The notes below the pieces were generated by a model. That model saw only the letters and a program-made list of their open reading frames with translations. It was not told where the DNA came from and did no database searches. Below, in pieces: positions 45,279-57,147 of a stretch of DNA of 64,000 bases. Numbering within the stretch: position 1 is the first letter of the stretch; every line of letters begins with the position of its first letter. The translations under genes were made by a program, and so were the position numbers. The DNA is from Tetraselmis striata (lineage: Eukaryota > Chlorophyta > Chlorodendrophyceae > Chlorodendrales > Chlorodendraceae). The stretch is taken from assembly GCA_006384855.1 (NCBI GenBank), contig VCJN01002744.1:186001-250000 (forward strand), in the 5' to 3' direction.

Positions 45279-47620
45279 CTGATAGGAGAATGTGAGTCAG
45301 TTGGGTTTCATGGGGAGTGTGCAGGCGGGTGCGGGAGGCCTCGCACCCGTAGGCGATGTTGCCGGTGCGCCCGATGCCAGCAGCGCAGTGGATCATCACC
45401 CGCCCGGTCGCCTTTTTCTGCGCCGAGCGCCGAGCGATGGGGCGCATGTCAGCGCAGATAGCGTCAGGCCAGAGACCGGCGCGGAGGCGGATGCCGGGGA
45501 GTCTTCGGCAGGCATGGGTGGCACGCTGATGGGTTCATCTGAGGGAAGGCGTGCGGTGGCAAGCGGGGAAAGGACATCCTCAGTGTTGGGACACGTGTCG
45601 CTGCGCCGGCAGCGGGGCTCACCGTGAAGCCGAGCTCCCTGGAGCCGGGGTCGTTGCCCGCCACCGCGTTGTACAGCATGCCAACCTGGCGCCGCGTCAG
45701 CTGCGCGGCGCTCTGATCCCACGACTGGATGTGCACCACCTGCCGGCGGGGCGCGGCGCAGCGTGCCCCCTCCACCTCTCAGCAGCAGCAGCAGCGAGTG
45801 GCAGCTGTAGGAGTCTCTCTGCATCGAGGCGCAATCCTTGACATGCATGCGCCGAGTCGGACAACCCGGGCGGGGGGGGGGGGGATATGGCTGGACGGGA
45901 CTCTAACATGATGATGGAACTTTGGCACTTCGGAGAACTAGAGGTACCGTGCAAGCACAAACGGTCCGCGGATGAATAACGTTTACCCCCCCCCCCCCCC
46001 CCCCCCCGGCAAAGAGAAAACAACTATAAGAACGGAGAACACGTCAGAATATTGCACGAATACTCCGACACAAAGGTGCAAAACGATTCACTATTTTTTG
46101 GCCCACCGCACCGTATTTAATTCTTCAGTATCTATAGATGTATAGTTTATATTTTATATGTGTCCAAAACAATTATGAATTGTTTTGTAACTTCGTATCG
46201 GAACATTCGTGCTGTTTCCGTAATTTATTCTGAGGTATTTCTCCGTTTTAACAGTTTTCCCTCTTCTGAAGAGGGGAAGAGGGGGTCAAAAACGTTATTT
46301 CTCCGCACACCGTTTGTGTTTGTACTGTATGTAGGTCTGCTCAACATATAAATATAAATACAAATATGGAAATGAATATCAGTTTAAATACAAGGTAAAT
46401 TTAAACATAGAATGTATATATTCATATATAGATATGGATATAGTATATATGTTTATTCCATGTATCTATAGCGTGACAGCGCTGCATGCACGCCGAAGTG
46501 AAGCGTTTGCATGGCCCTGCGCTATCTGATGGCTGTGTTTGGCGTTGTGACGTATAATGGTGTATCCAATCTACCCGTAACGCAGTTTTCAAACGCAATT
46601 CGCCACTCAGCGTTGAATATAACATAACGTGATCGCCGCTTCAATGAGCGCCGTGTCATGCGTGATGGTCCATTTGCAGGGCAGGGACAGCGGACAGCGG
46701 GGGAGTGTGTGTGTGTGGGCGAGGGGGGGGGGAGGGGGGGGGGGGGACCTTCATGGTGGCCGCCAGCTTTTGCTGCCAGCAGCAGTGGCCCACGGCCCAG
46801 GTGATGCGCAGCCGGTAGACGCCCACCTGCGGCCAGCACCGATCGCAGGCACACCGCTGTCAGGCATATCTTGGCGCCAGGCGTGAAGATTCAGAGTGAC
46901 ATGCGTCGCCAACGTCGCCCCTTTCCTTCAGCCACAGGCCAAGCTGAAACATCCGGTTCGGGACCGGGTTATCGGAACTCGCTAAACAGGCTCGACGCCG
47001 AATCGCTGTGCCCAGGTTGCCACCGCGGTACACTCAGGCTCCATGCAGCAGTGCGTTCGTGCACAGTTCGGGGGGTACACGAGTACATAGCTGGTCACTG
47101 GGATTCAGCTTCAAGCTTGATGGGCCGAGGGGGGTAGTCGCTACACGGGGCCGGCCGCACCCGGTAGGGCGTCCCCGGCAACGCGCACGTGCTGTCCTTC
47201 TCCAGCAGCGTGGACATCACGACCAAGCCACCGATGTATGCCACGCGGGCGGCTCTGCCATCCTCGTGATCGACTGCTCAACGGCAACGGCCAAAGCAGA
47301 CCGGGGAAGGGGCAGATTTTAGGTGATGATCAGAATCAGGAACAGCGTAGGAAATGATTACCGCGACACGACGGGTAAATAGCGATGCACTGCCGACGTG
47401 AGGTACAGGTAGGACGTGTAAGGGCGGGCGACGCGCTGCTGCTGTGGTTTTGCTGACGCGAAAACGCGGCTCACTTGTCGCCTTCCACGGGAGACCGTCA
47501 TCGCCATTGGGGGAGCCGAAGAAGTTGAAGAAGTCGCGTCCGCAGCCCAGCTTGTAGCTGCTGTGGGTGGTGCGGCCGCGCAGGTAGCCGGCGGGCTGCG
47601 TGGGATCCAGCGGGGAGTCC
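43932..47620 (-). CDS. protein tyrosine phosphatase domain, C-terminal exons of a large gene
   Basis: Exons, in transcript order: ~47610-47475, 47273-47161, 46826-46749, 45739-45623, 45525-45347, 45148-45106, 44892-44797 and 44015-43932 (stop). Phases agree throughout from 47475 on. The Cys-x5-Arg phosphatase loop is intact in RVMIHCAAGIGRTGNIAY (45347-45525 exon). The exon before carries VVHIQSWDQ, at the place of the family's conserved His/Gln-Trp-Pro segment, and the exon after carries SRPESIQTPEQL, like the conserved Gln motif of classical PTPs. AYIGGLVVMSTLLEKDSTCA resembles the core strand VVMLT. It should dephosphorylate phosphotyrosine, but the substrate is unknown. The acceptor of the first exon listed is not visible. 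Introns contain C tracts at 44177-44205, 45250-45278 and 46734-46746 (sense), the last directly after a donor (GTCCCC). Upstream exons 47811-54379 are phase-compatible and probably belong to the same gene. Confidence 0.68.
44177..44205 (-). repeat. intronic C29 tract (sense)
   Basis: In the intron before the terminal PTP exon, closer to the acceptor than the donor. Confidence 0.75.
45250..45278 (-). repeat. intronic C29 tract (sense)
   Basis: About 70 nt downstream of the donor of the exon carrying the phosphatase loop. Confidence 0.8.
45945..46130 (+). mobile_element. MITE-like repeat copy 2 with internal C tract
   Basis: Begins CGTGCAAGCACAAACGGTCC, has a C run at about 45987-46007 and shares the block CCGACACAAAGGTGCAAAAC with copy 1. 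It lies inside a PTP intron, 25 bp from an inverted copy. Confidence 0.7.
46155..46335 (-). mobile_element. MITE-like repeat copy 3, inverted next to copy 2
   Basis: Reverse orientation of the family. The core reads TTCGTATCGGAACATTCGTG on plus and ends CACCGTTTGTGTTTGTACTG. The C tract is replaced by a mixed G/A stretch. Confidence 0.6.
46734..46746 (-). repeat. intronic C13 tract abutting a 5' splice site
   Basis: The exon ending at 46749 (...LAATMK) is followed by GT and then C13, one A-equivalent break and C10. Confidence 0.75.
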
Positions 47621-47810
47621 AGCGGAAGCGGGAAGCGGAAGCGGGGGGGGGGTTGAAAGTTAGGGTTTAAAGGTTTCCGGGTTCAAGTACCATAAAACCC
47701 AAACCCTATAATCCTACAACCCTAAAGAGCCATGGCATGCCAGCTCTCAGCATGGCAACACGGCATAGCCGGATGCCTCGGGTCGGCAGCTTCCCGCGAT
47801 GTGTACTCAC

Positions 47811-49849
47811 CAGCACCCTCATCGGGTCGAAGTGGGGCGCCTGCATCTCCATGAGCGTCTTGGGGTTGCAGTCGTTGTGGGCACAGGTGAAGCCGTTGGC
47901 GATCACGCAGCGCACCTGCCGCCATGCCGCCAAGGCCTCAGTGCACCGTCGGCCGGGTGCCACCGTTCACTCCCGCCGATCCGCCCCGACATGCCACCTG
48001 CCTCTACAGTGCGCAATGCCCTGCGCCCACACCACCCTACGCAGCGACTGCACAACACAGAGCGATGCTGCCGGTGCGCGCACCTTCATCTCCAGCAGCT
48101 CTGTCAGGAAGGCTGCCACTTCGGTGTTGCGCGAGTATACCAAGGCGCCGTCTGGCACGCGTGCACGGCACAATTAGGGCATTCCAATGGGGTACACGGC
48201 CAGCATGAGGTTGGTGGAGAGGTTCGGGGTCACCAGGATACCGGCTGCAAATTGGCAAACAATCAGACTGCATGCTGTGCGTTGTTCTGTACTGCGATGA
48301 CACCGACATTATCCAGCCCCTATTTTCAGCATGAACGCCCCCCCCCCTCTCCTCTCCCCCGTCCTCTCTCGCTCTTCCACAGCAACAGAGTTCCACAAAG
48401 ACGGGGCGTCTTACCCCTCTGCTTGTTGATGTCGCTGCCGTGCAGCCTGATGGCAACATCGACCGCCTTGCGCCTGAACCAAGGGGGGCACGCTCAGCTT
48501 AGCCGCGGGAGGATGGCGGGAGGTCGAGGGAGGATGGGAGGATGGCCGCGGCAGGTGGCTCATCCTCGCGGCGTTTGGCATGGCAGCGGATGCCATCATG
48601 CCGCGTACTTGTGGTCGAGACTCTGAGGCCGCGGAGCGGCCTGCAGCGACGCCTCCCCGGCATCCGCTGCCTGTACGGCAGCCCGGAATGACGCGCCCGT
48701 GTGGCCCCCGTTCGGCCCCGCACCGCACAGCATTTCGCTCTGGTCGACCTGATGAGACAACGGAGTTGTCAGCCGGCCGCTGGTTGCCACCCGATGGTTG
48801 CCACCACAGCAGCAAGCGCCCTGCCAACCGAATAAAGCAGCCGGGCCTGCACAGCCGTGGCTGTCGGTGCCGCTGGATGCATGCAGGATTCCAGGGTTGC
48901 GCAGGCTTGAGCCAGGCGAGGCGCACCTGATTGGTGGAGTAGTCCGAGAGGGCGCCGTGCCCCAACGAGTAGAAATAGTCGCGCAGAGATCGGTTGCCGT
49001 GGACCCCCACGCCAGGCTAGCGGGGCAGCGAGGCACAAGTGAGCTTGGAACCGTAACGCTGCAGCATATGCAAACAATTAAACACGGGTCACGGGGCCAA
49101 AACTACTGAATTATTTTGAGCCTTCGCATCAGAATATTCGTGATGTCTTCATGGTGTATTCTGAGTTATTTATCCGCTTTAATATTTTCCCTCTTTGCCC
49201 GGGGGGGGGGGGGGGGGGGAACGGTATTCGTCAGCAGATCGTTTGTGTTTTTGTATGGTATGCGAACAAGCCCGAAAAGCGTCGCTCATTGCCTGGGTGC
49301 TATGCGGTTTGTGGCTGATGCGCCTAGCAAAATGACCTAGCAAAATGGCGGTCAAGATGGTGTCAGAATGGCCGGCGATCCACCAGTGCAACCACCGGCA
49401 ATCAATGCAAACATGGCGCCTACCATGAGGGAGTCGGCGATCCGCATCTGGCACCGCGTCATGCGGTGGGCTGCAGAGGTCACGATGCAGGCGCAGCTCT
49501 GTGGCGGCCACCACGGGATGGCGCGTCGGACAGCAGGGCAGGCACGGGCAGCAGGGAAGGGCACCGGGGCAGGCTACGGGCGGGAGAGCTGCCATGTCCG
49601 CAGCTGTCTCACCGGCATGTGGATGAGCTGCCTCCTGGTGATCTTGGGGATTGGCCTCCTCGTGAGCGCACTGCAGCGCAGGGGGCAAGGACACTCAGAG
49701 CCAGGAGCACGGGCATGCCTGCAGGCGTCACAGCGCGGCAAGGCAGGGTCGCATGGGGAGGTGCACGGCTCGTACATTATTTCCTTTATCATGTAGTGGC
49801 GCAGCAAGAGGACCTCCCCCGCAGAGAGCGGCTCATCGCCAGCCTCGTC
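47811..49849 (-). CDS. middle exons of the large PTP gene, unrecognised domain
   Basis: Exons in transcript order: 49849 to about 49775, 49496-49424, 49016-48927, 48748-48609, 48473-48415, 48244-48084 and 47915-47811, with GT/AG borders and matching phases. Conserved-looking sequence includes EPLSAGEVLLLRHYMIKE, NRSLRDYFYSLGHGALSDYS, RKAVDVAIRLHGSDINKQ, AGILVTPNLSTNLMLAVYPI, YSRNTEVAAFLTELLEMK and FTCAHNDCNPKTLMEMQAPH. I do not recognise a family. A TAA at 48174-48176 lies in frame within the 48244-48084 segment. A small unseen intron, a sequence error or a disabling mutation are all possible. MITE copy 5 sits in the intron between 49424 and 49016. Confidence 0.5.
49086..49262 (-). mobile_element. 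MITE-like repeat copy 5
   Basis: Reverse-strand copy with a C19 tract (plus G run 49201-49219), the shared block GAATATTCGTGATG on plus and the CGTTTGTGTTTTTGTA end. Confidence 0.65.
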
Positions 49850-50295
49850 CTGCAGCCATCGGAGACATACCAGGAAAGCAGCGCTCAGGGATAATTCGCA
49901 TCCTTGCTTGACATCATGTTGACTGGGGTAAACAGGGGTGACAGCTACTGCATTGGCAGCGGCGTGCGAGAGGGCGGCAAAATTGTGTCCATGCTATGCT
50001 ATGCCAATCCATGACAGGGCATGGCATGTGCAGAGGGTGGCATGACTGTGGCGTACGGAACAGGATGCCGTCGTGTGGTGGACTCTTTCCCTGGCTAGTC
50101 TTAGCTTAGTGCTAGGGACTAGGGTGGGACGATTCGCTTAGTGAGGTGAGCTGGTCGCCTGATCACGGCGGGTGGGAAACTGAATTGTGACAGGACGGCC
50201 CCATTGGAGTGCTAACGACGCGGAACGATCAGTCGGTACGCAGTGCTGAGGGATCCATGACCCATGCCATGGGGTGGCATGACCGTGGCCGCCAC

Positions 50296-53200
50296 CTGCA
50301 TGACAGTCAGGACCGGGTCCAGCAAGATGCCATCCAGGATGCCCTCCATGCCATCTTGGATGCCCACAGTTTGTTGCTCGGACGGTTGTGACGGCTGCGT
50401 CTCGTTGCCCACAGCGCTGCTTGGGGAGGACGACGTGCTGCGCTCATGGGCAGGGGATGCGGCCGCCGCTGCCACGATGGCAGGGAAGCTCTTGGACAGT
50501 TCCCGCAGCATCTGGGACCTGTCGTGCGGCTTGCCGCCCGGGCTGGGCAAGCGCTGCGGCATGGAGGCGCGGACATGGTCGCGCACAGGAGACCGGAATG
50601 CGATTTCGCCATCGATGGACTTGCACCATTTCCTGAAGGCCGATGGGAGACTCTGGCCTCTGAAGGTTTGGGATGCATTCAGCGGCGGCTTTCCGGCGGC
50701 ACTCTGGTGGCCACTTTCTTCCGCGTGGGACAGCGCTTCTGCATCCTCGGCATTTGAGGCACCCTGCGCCATCCGGCACACACATGTGACACAGAAGATG
50801 GCATCGGCCAACATCGACAACCTGTGGCCCAGACTGCATGCAGCTCGCAGCAGTAGGGGGGCAGTAGTAGGGCAATGCTGCGAGCTTTGATAATTGTGCA
50901 AATCCAAGAATGGTGTGAGGCATTCAAAGATGATTGCAAGGTAGGCCATATGTACACGTGTGCTTCACGAACGCAACTACCCAAACTGCAAACTTTTGGC
51001 CACTGCTCATTGCCAAAGCAAAGGTGGCACTTGTAATGAAGACGCGATACTAAATAACAAAGCCGATGCTTCGGTGTGGATGACACCATGCCAATGTACT
51101 GCCTGACAAGGGGCGGCCCAGATTATTCGCCACATGTCGGCGTCGGTCGAGCGCTTGCATGGACAGCGTGGGATTTGGACAAGGTGCCATGATTGTCTGG
51201 ATGTTGACGATGTACGAGTACCGAAGACAAGGAACACATGCTGGCGGCTACGAATCTTAGACCTACGATTCATGGACATTGAGCAGCGGTGTACCGTGCG
51301 ATTGTCAGCTTACCTCAATAGAGTCGCGGATGGGTCCTGGTTCGCTCGTCTCGACGTCCGACTGCTCCTCTGCAGTGTCGAGATGACTTTCTGCCAAGTC
51401 CGCCGCGCCCCCCGAGGCGCACCACCTCTGGAACGCTGCCGACACCCGCTGCCCGATGAACACCCCAGTCTCGGGCGGGGGCGACGCGGCCGCGATCTCG
51501 GCGCTCGCCTCGGCAGCTGCTCCGCTTTCCACCCACTCGTCGAAAGCTATCGATATGCGGCGCGCCACAAAATCGGCATCGTCCACCACCGCAGACCCGG
51601 CGCCAGCGATCTGGGATTCCCACTGGTCTGAAGTATTTGAGTCGGCCACGGCGCTGTCCACATTCAGCCTGTCATCTGCGGCGCACCACCTCAGGAAAGA
51701 AATCGAGATGCTGCGTGCTACTCGGCTTCGCCCTTCTCGGCCGCCGCCTCCCACATCCGCACTCCATGTCTGAAATGATGACGACGCCGCAGCGAGACTC
51801 TCGGCCTCGGCGAGTTTCTCGTCAAAGGTGTCCTCATCAAAAGTGGCGGACAAGTCCGCGAGCAGTGCCGAGTCGTCGTCACCCGCGTTGTCGTAGCGTC
51901 CGGCAACTGCAGGCCCGACGCTTGCCAGAGGGAAGTCTGCCTCAACTGTCTCGAAGGTATCCTCTAGCGTGGCGCCTGTCAGGTCGCCCAGCAGCGTCGA
52001 ATCGTCGTTCACCGAATTGTCGTAGCGGTTGGCCGGCGGCGCGTCTCGGGTGAACATCCCCGAGGCGATTTTGGCCGCCACCGCGCGCATTTCGCTGGAA
52101 ACCTCTGAATCACCCCGAAGGCTCCTGCGAGACGTGACAACAGGCAACATGCTGAGGATAACCTTGCACCGGCAACTTTTTGCGCCAGAGTGGTTCTCGG
52201 CGTGGCAGAAAAGACAGCAGGCTAAAAACGAAGTAGCAAGCACCACTGTGCCTCCTTTTGGGGTGCCACCGCAGCCTAGGTTGCGGTTATAGGTGCACCT
52301 GATACAAGTACGATACATATAGGGTAGCAAGAGGGGCACTCCGTCAGCGGGTGGCATTACGTTTCGTCTATATTCAGTGGATTCCTGGTTGCACCACAAT
52401 GCATATAGAGTTCCTAGTAACGTGATATATCATATATTATACGTACATATATATACATACATATATATATCTACAGATATACGAATATACATGAACTAAC
52501 TGAAGGCATAACTACTGTAGTACTACTTGATTAAACGCATAATACTTTAGGAGTCCCTGTGTATCATCCAGTTACTACGTTACTAGGAACTCTTCTCAGT
52601 ATGTTGCTCCTGTATGCGTGTGCTTTATTTGGAATAGTGTAAGCGAGCGCCGACACGCGGGCGCATTCTTATTATTACTATTCATACATCAGCGCTCGGA
52701 TTATTATCATTATCCATGATATCCATACTGTGATGCATCTCTAACACCGCGATGACCTTCACGTACTTCAATACTGAAACATAATTCATATGTTGTACTC
52801 ATCATGAGCAGCATGCCAAGGCAGGGCATTCAATGGAAGGAGCAACAGAGGTCAGGCATGCTGTAGACCCGATACGCCACAATGGCTACGATTCATCGGT
52901 AGGCTACCGTGATCACGCTTTGGGTGCGCCATGTATCGTTGCTTGTTGCCCCCTTTTCACAAGGATGACCCTAACTTTAGGCTGTATTTATTGTGAAATC
53001 AACGAGAGTACACCACATACACTGCATGGAAATTAATCGCCCATGATGCGTATTTACCTGACTACTATTTTTGGGACCTGCGCACCCATTTCTTTGGTAT
53101 GGGTATTTGATGCCTCCTGCTGTGTCAGAGGCAGGCAGTCTGTGTGTGGGGGGGCGCGGGGGGGGGGGGGGGGGGGGGGGGGGGCAGATAGCGGGTTCTC

Positions 53201-54379
53201 ACTTGCCGAGGTCGCCCAACAGCAGCGTCAGCCCAGCAATGGACTCGGAGACGGACTCAGCAGCCATGTCGGACCGGTCCGTGGGGCTCGCGGCGGACCT
53301 CACGAGCCGCTGGTCGCCTGCTACTTCCAGCGGGTTGGGGCTCTCCACGTCCGTGATGTGGTATGAGTGCACACGGCCGGCGAGGGGCGTCCGCCTCCCT
53401 TGGATCTCTGGCTCCTCGCTCTCCTGCGGCGTCTCCACCCCGCCGCCAGCCTTCGCGGGGCTGCCACGCACCGCGCCCGCGACCGCCTCGGCCTCATCCC
53501 CAGGCACGCCGTCCAGGCTAGCAAAGCTCAGCCCCATCTCCGGCAGCTCGAAGGTGGTATCTGCCCAGATGGACGCGTCCTGAGAAGTTGCCGCCGCCTC
53601 CACCCCCTCTGCCTCCCCTTCTGCATGCTCACCCCCCTCCGCCAGCGGCCCAGCGGCACTCGCCCCACCGCCCTCGGTGTCCTGCGCCGGCACCAGGTCC
53701 GCCGATAGCGCCTCGATGTCTCCTTCCACGACGCCCCTGGACTGCCGTGGCAGCGCCGCCGCCAGCGGGCTGGCCAGCATGCAGGGCAGCATGAACCGCA
53801 GCCGCTCGCGGAGGCCGGCCTGCTGCAGATGCCGCAGCGCCTCCTCCTCGCTGGCGGCGCTGCGGATGATGTGCGCAATGCCTGGCAGCTTGCGGCCAGG
53901 CGCCTGCGCGGGACAGGAGCAGCCGTGGTGGGTGGCGGAAGGAGGGGGGGGCGGGGAGGGGGGGGGGGGGGGGGGGGGGGGCAGCCAAGGCAGAAGCAGC
54001 TGGAAGCATTGCGCACAGCTGCCCGCCTTCGCCCGCCTTTTCCATCTACCTGCACTACCGCGAAAAAGGTCACACAACGCAGGGGCGCGGCCGACGCTCT
54101 CACCGACTCTGCAGCGCGCGCCATGAAGCTTGTCTCCGCCTGTGCGCCAAGCCCCACGGGATGTCAGCCAGACAGGGGCAGGTGCTGAATGCGCGCTCGT
54201 GCGAGCTGCCCGGGGTTGTATTGGCTGGACCGCTGCTGACGGCAGCCCAGCATGCAGACAAGTGAGACAGGGCTGCTTGCCGCCGCGGCTACTCACCGGC
54301 CGGTTGAGCGTGCGCCACATCCTGTTGCGGCTGGACGGTGCGCTCCCCTTGTGCAGCTGCTCCGCCGGCAGGCACTCCT
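50296..54379 (-). CDS. N-terminal exons with a novel Trp-centred repeat, probably of the PTP gene
   Basis: Exons in transcript order: 54379-54297, 54139-54104, 53903-53203, 52124-51314 and 50763-50296. Phases 0, 0, 2 and 0 agree at every junction. A small exon near 54725 may precede. The protein is acidic and largely disordered, with helical blocks such as EALRHLQQAGLRERLRFMLP. It contains four copies of a motif of the form (R)xSxxFxxW: VARSISISFLRWCAADD, VARRISIAFDEWVESG, GQRVSAAFQRWCASGG and QSLPSAFRKWCKS. It also has a duplicated acidic block (NRYDNSVNDDSTLLGDLTGA and GRYDNAGDDDSALLADLSAT). Function unknown. Introns at 53202-52125 and 53902-54103 hold sense-strand C tracts. If joined to the exons at 49849 and below, the gene spans over 10 kb. 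Confidence 0.6.
53158..53184 (-). repeat. intronic C27 tract near a 5' splice site
   Basis: Begins 18 nt after the donor GTGAGA following 53203. The apparent stop codon there (TGA at 53199-53201) is created by this donor and is not the gene end. Confidence 0.75.
53958..53981 (-). repeat. intronic C24 tract (sense)
   Basis: In the short intron 54103-53904, about 55 nt before the acceptor. Confidence 0.75.
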
Positions 54380-57147
54380 CTGCGGCATGCCATCCATCAG
54401 CAGGGGAAGCAAGGGGGGCCAGCAAGGTCAGCTTCCCACACTGTGCTTGGCTGTGCATATCATGTGTTCCCACACTGTGCATGGCTGTGCATATCCTGTG
54501 TCCCTGGCAGCCACTCAGCGTGTGGGGTGGGGTCCCCCCAAGCCCTGCGGGCTGACCCCTCGGCCCACTGCAGTCCACCTGCTCATCTCCCACTCTCCCA
54601 GCAGGACCCAAGCCAGGGCTTCATGCCTCCTTATGCTCGTGTTGCGCCTGTGCTGTTCTGTGTGAGAGCTCTGTTGCCCGCAGCTGATGTACCGATCAAT
54701 CTCATGGCAATCACCTTGGCGATCGAGCAGCTGCTGGACAAATGGCCATCACCCTGGCACGTCTATTCCACGTGAAGCAACTACAGCATGCATCCGTACG
54801 TTTGTGCCCTAACATGCACATCACTCCTAACTACACATACAAAGTAGCCGGCAGAGACGGTATTCATGCGGTATATGTTTCCATTTCTTTGTTTACGTAT
54901 GGCGAATGCATGGTGCAGTATGTGCGTTTGACCCTGGTTTGACCGCGTCGACGGGTGCCTGTGGACGCTGGGATGCGCGCGTCCTCGCGGCGCGCTAGCC
55001 GTCTGCTGCATCGCGAGTTTAGCTCTCCAGTGGTTCACCTGCGTTGGGTACCCCGAAGTAGCGGTCCATGGCGCGGTGTATCGAGCGCCGCACCGCCGAG
55101 CCAGCGCTACCCCCCGCCGCCGCGACCAACCCCGTCGCCGCCGGATCCTCCGCCGCGCGCGGCTTGGGTGTAACCGTCGCCATACCGCCGCCGCGTTGCT
55201 CAGAGTACGCACCGGAGGGCAGACCGCGCACTGCTATCAGTGACTGGTGACCGACCTGGGGGCGGAGAGGGAGCTATGCCGCGCACAGTCGGTGGCGCCG
55301 CCCCAGGCCAGTAGCAACGAGTCGAAACACAGCAGTAGTGGTACCGCTAGCACCCCGCGCGGCTGCGTGCCATATAAATTTTAAAATGATGTCATATATC
55401 GTCAACTACCATGTCGCCTACCCAGGTCTTTCCGTAACTGGATCGTTGCCTAAACAAACGGCCTTCTTAGGTAGAGACGCTGCAAGGGTTTTCACTGGTG
55501 CCAGTCCTGTCCCGGGGGCGGGAAAAAAACCATGTAAGGATTACCAATTTCCTCGCGAAAACGATAAACGTACCAGCCAGGGACGGTGCCTGCTGCGCTC
55601 GCCGCCGATGAGTACTGTTCTGGGAATTTTAATCATTTTAAATAATAAACTAATCATTTTCGTCGTCATCAGGCAGTCAGTCCTCACACCGGTATACTGG
55701 TGGTTCGCAGTAGGTGGATTTGTTACTGCCCTTTTTGTAATTCAAACCGGTACTGGTAGTCTGGCGGTATGTGGTAGCCGCGATGTGGACATAACACTTA
55801 CGTTTCTACTGCGTCTAATATCCGGATCTAAAACGGAAACCTATGTAACAAAAACGATATATCAGTCGAAGCATGACGGAATATTTCACATATGTGAATG
55901 TACTTCTAAGCTATTGTACCTCATGATGCGCGATTGATCCTTACTGGGCCCCGCGGCCCGGCGCTAAGAGGGTTCTGCTTAAATGTAGGCTTTTTCCTTC
56001 CCCAGTACTTTGTGTGCATTCTCTGGACCCTCTCCCTGTAACCAAAAAGTTCACAGGTATTAATCTTAATATAATCTTTACTTCACCCGCAATCTCCGCA
56101 GCCACCTCGTCACTCGTATCGTCGCGCGCGAAGAGCGCCCGCCGTAGTTGTGGTCATCTCAGCATTTTCGTCGGTACGGGTACCTGATACTGGTACTGGT
56201 ACCGGGAGGTGCCGGGCCGCGACGGGCCCCGCCCGGCCAGGAAGAAATACCTGTACCGACGAAGTCCGGACCGCGAAATATTAGGCAGCTACTGCCTACT
56301 GGTGGACGCCAGTCAGCCACCGCGCGACCCCGATTCGTCCGGTCGTCTTCGACTGCCAGCCGCAACCGCGGCGAAGCCACACCTCTACGCCGGCTGCCTC
56401 CAGCCTGTGTTTCCCTCTTTCCCACCTCAGGTACGGCCCCATGCTCGGTGCAGCTTCAGGGCTCGCTCAACCCCAGTGCACTGTCGCGGCGGGGCGGTGA
56501 CTTATTTTCAAGGGTTCCACCGGACCCGGCCCGCATATAGTTGCGAAGGAGCTCCGGGCTGCGCAACATATGGTGCCACGGCTGGCGGTTGGTGCTTCGG
56601 AACTAGTACCGAGACGAGATTTGCTGTGCTTCTCGAGCCTGGCTCGTTTGTGCAGCCGGCTGGGCGGAGAGCGGTCAATGCCACGGGGCGCGCGGTGGCA
56701 GCGAAGTCGGCGGTTGAGTGGCTGGAGCGCCGCGCCGTGGGCCGGGCCGGCGAGCGAGCTGCGACAGACGCAGAGCCGCGGCTCTGAACTGGCGTTTCAT
56801 CCTCGCAGGGTACCTTTGCGGAGAGGCCGCTTCACGGCACGCAATGCCGGCACTGTCGTTCCGTCAGAGGGGAGCTAGCGGTCTGCCAGGCGGTGCAGCG
56901 CGCCGCCCTGTCAAGCCCAGCAGGTGGCCCCCTTCACGACACCCTCGTGTCCCCTTCATCTCCCGCCTGCAAGTCAAAGGCCGAGACCATCAGTCGGCAC
57001 CGGGGGTGCACGGGTAGCAGAGGGAGGAGGGTGACAACCCACGGCAGCCAGTCGCAGGCGCTTCTCCACGTGTTGAAGCCGCCGCTCTTGCCGATGTGCT
57101 GTGCCGCGCGTCAGGCGCGCGAGGTGCTCCGCGGGCGAGCCGCACAG
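54380..57147. other. 5' flanks of the divergent PTP-unit and amylase genes
   Basis: First exons of both genes should lie here but could not be fixed. A minus frame at 55231-55019 (SAVRRSIHRAMDRYFGVPNA followed by a GTGAAC) and a plus frame at 56670-56790 (AVAAKSAVEWLERRAVGRAG) look protein-like and are candidates for upstream exons. 55338-55937 is open but composition-poor and unsupported. Confidence 0.35.

Noticed and set aside
53199..53201. Stop codon ending a 470-aa minus frame
   Set aside because: It is formed by the donor GTGAGA; splicing to 52124 keeps phase, so the exon is internal.
55338..55937. 199-aa plus frame
   Set aside because: AT-rich, hydrophobic patches without family resemblance; codon use unlike the confirmed exons.
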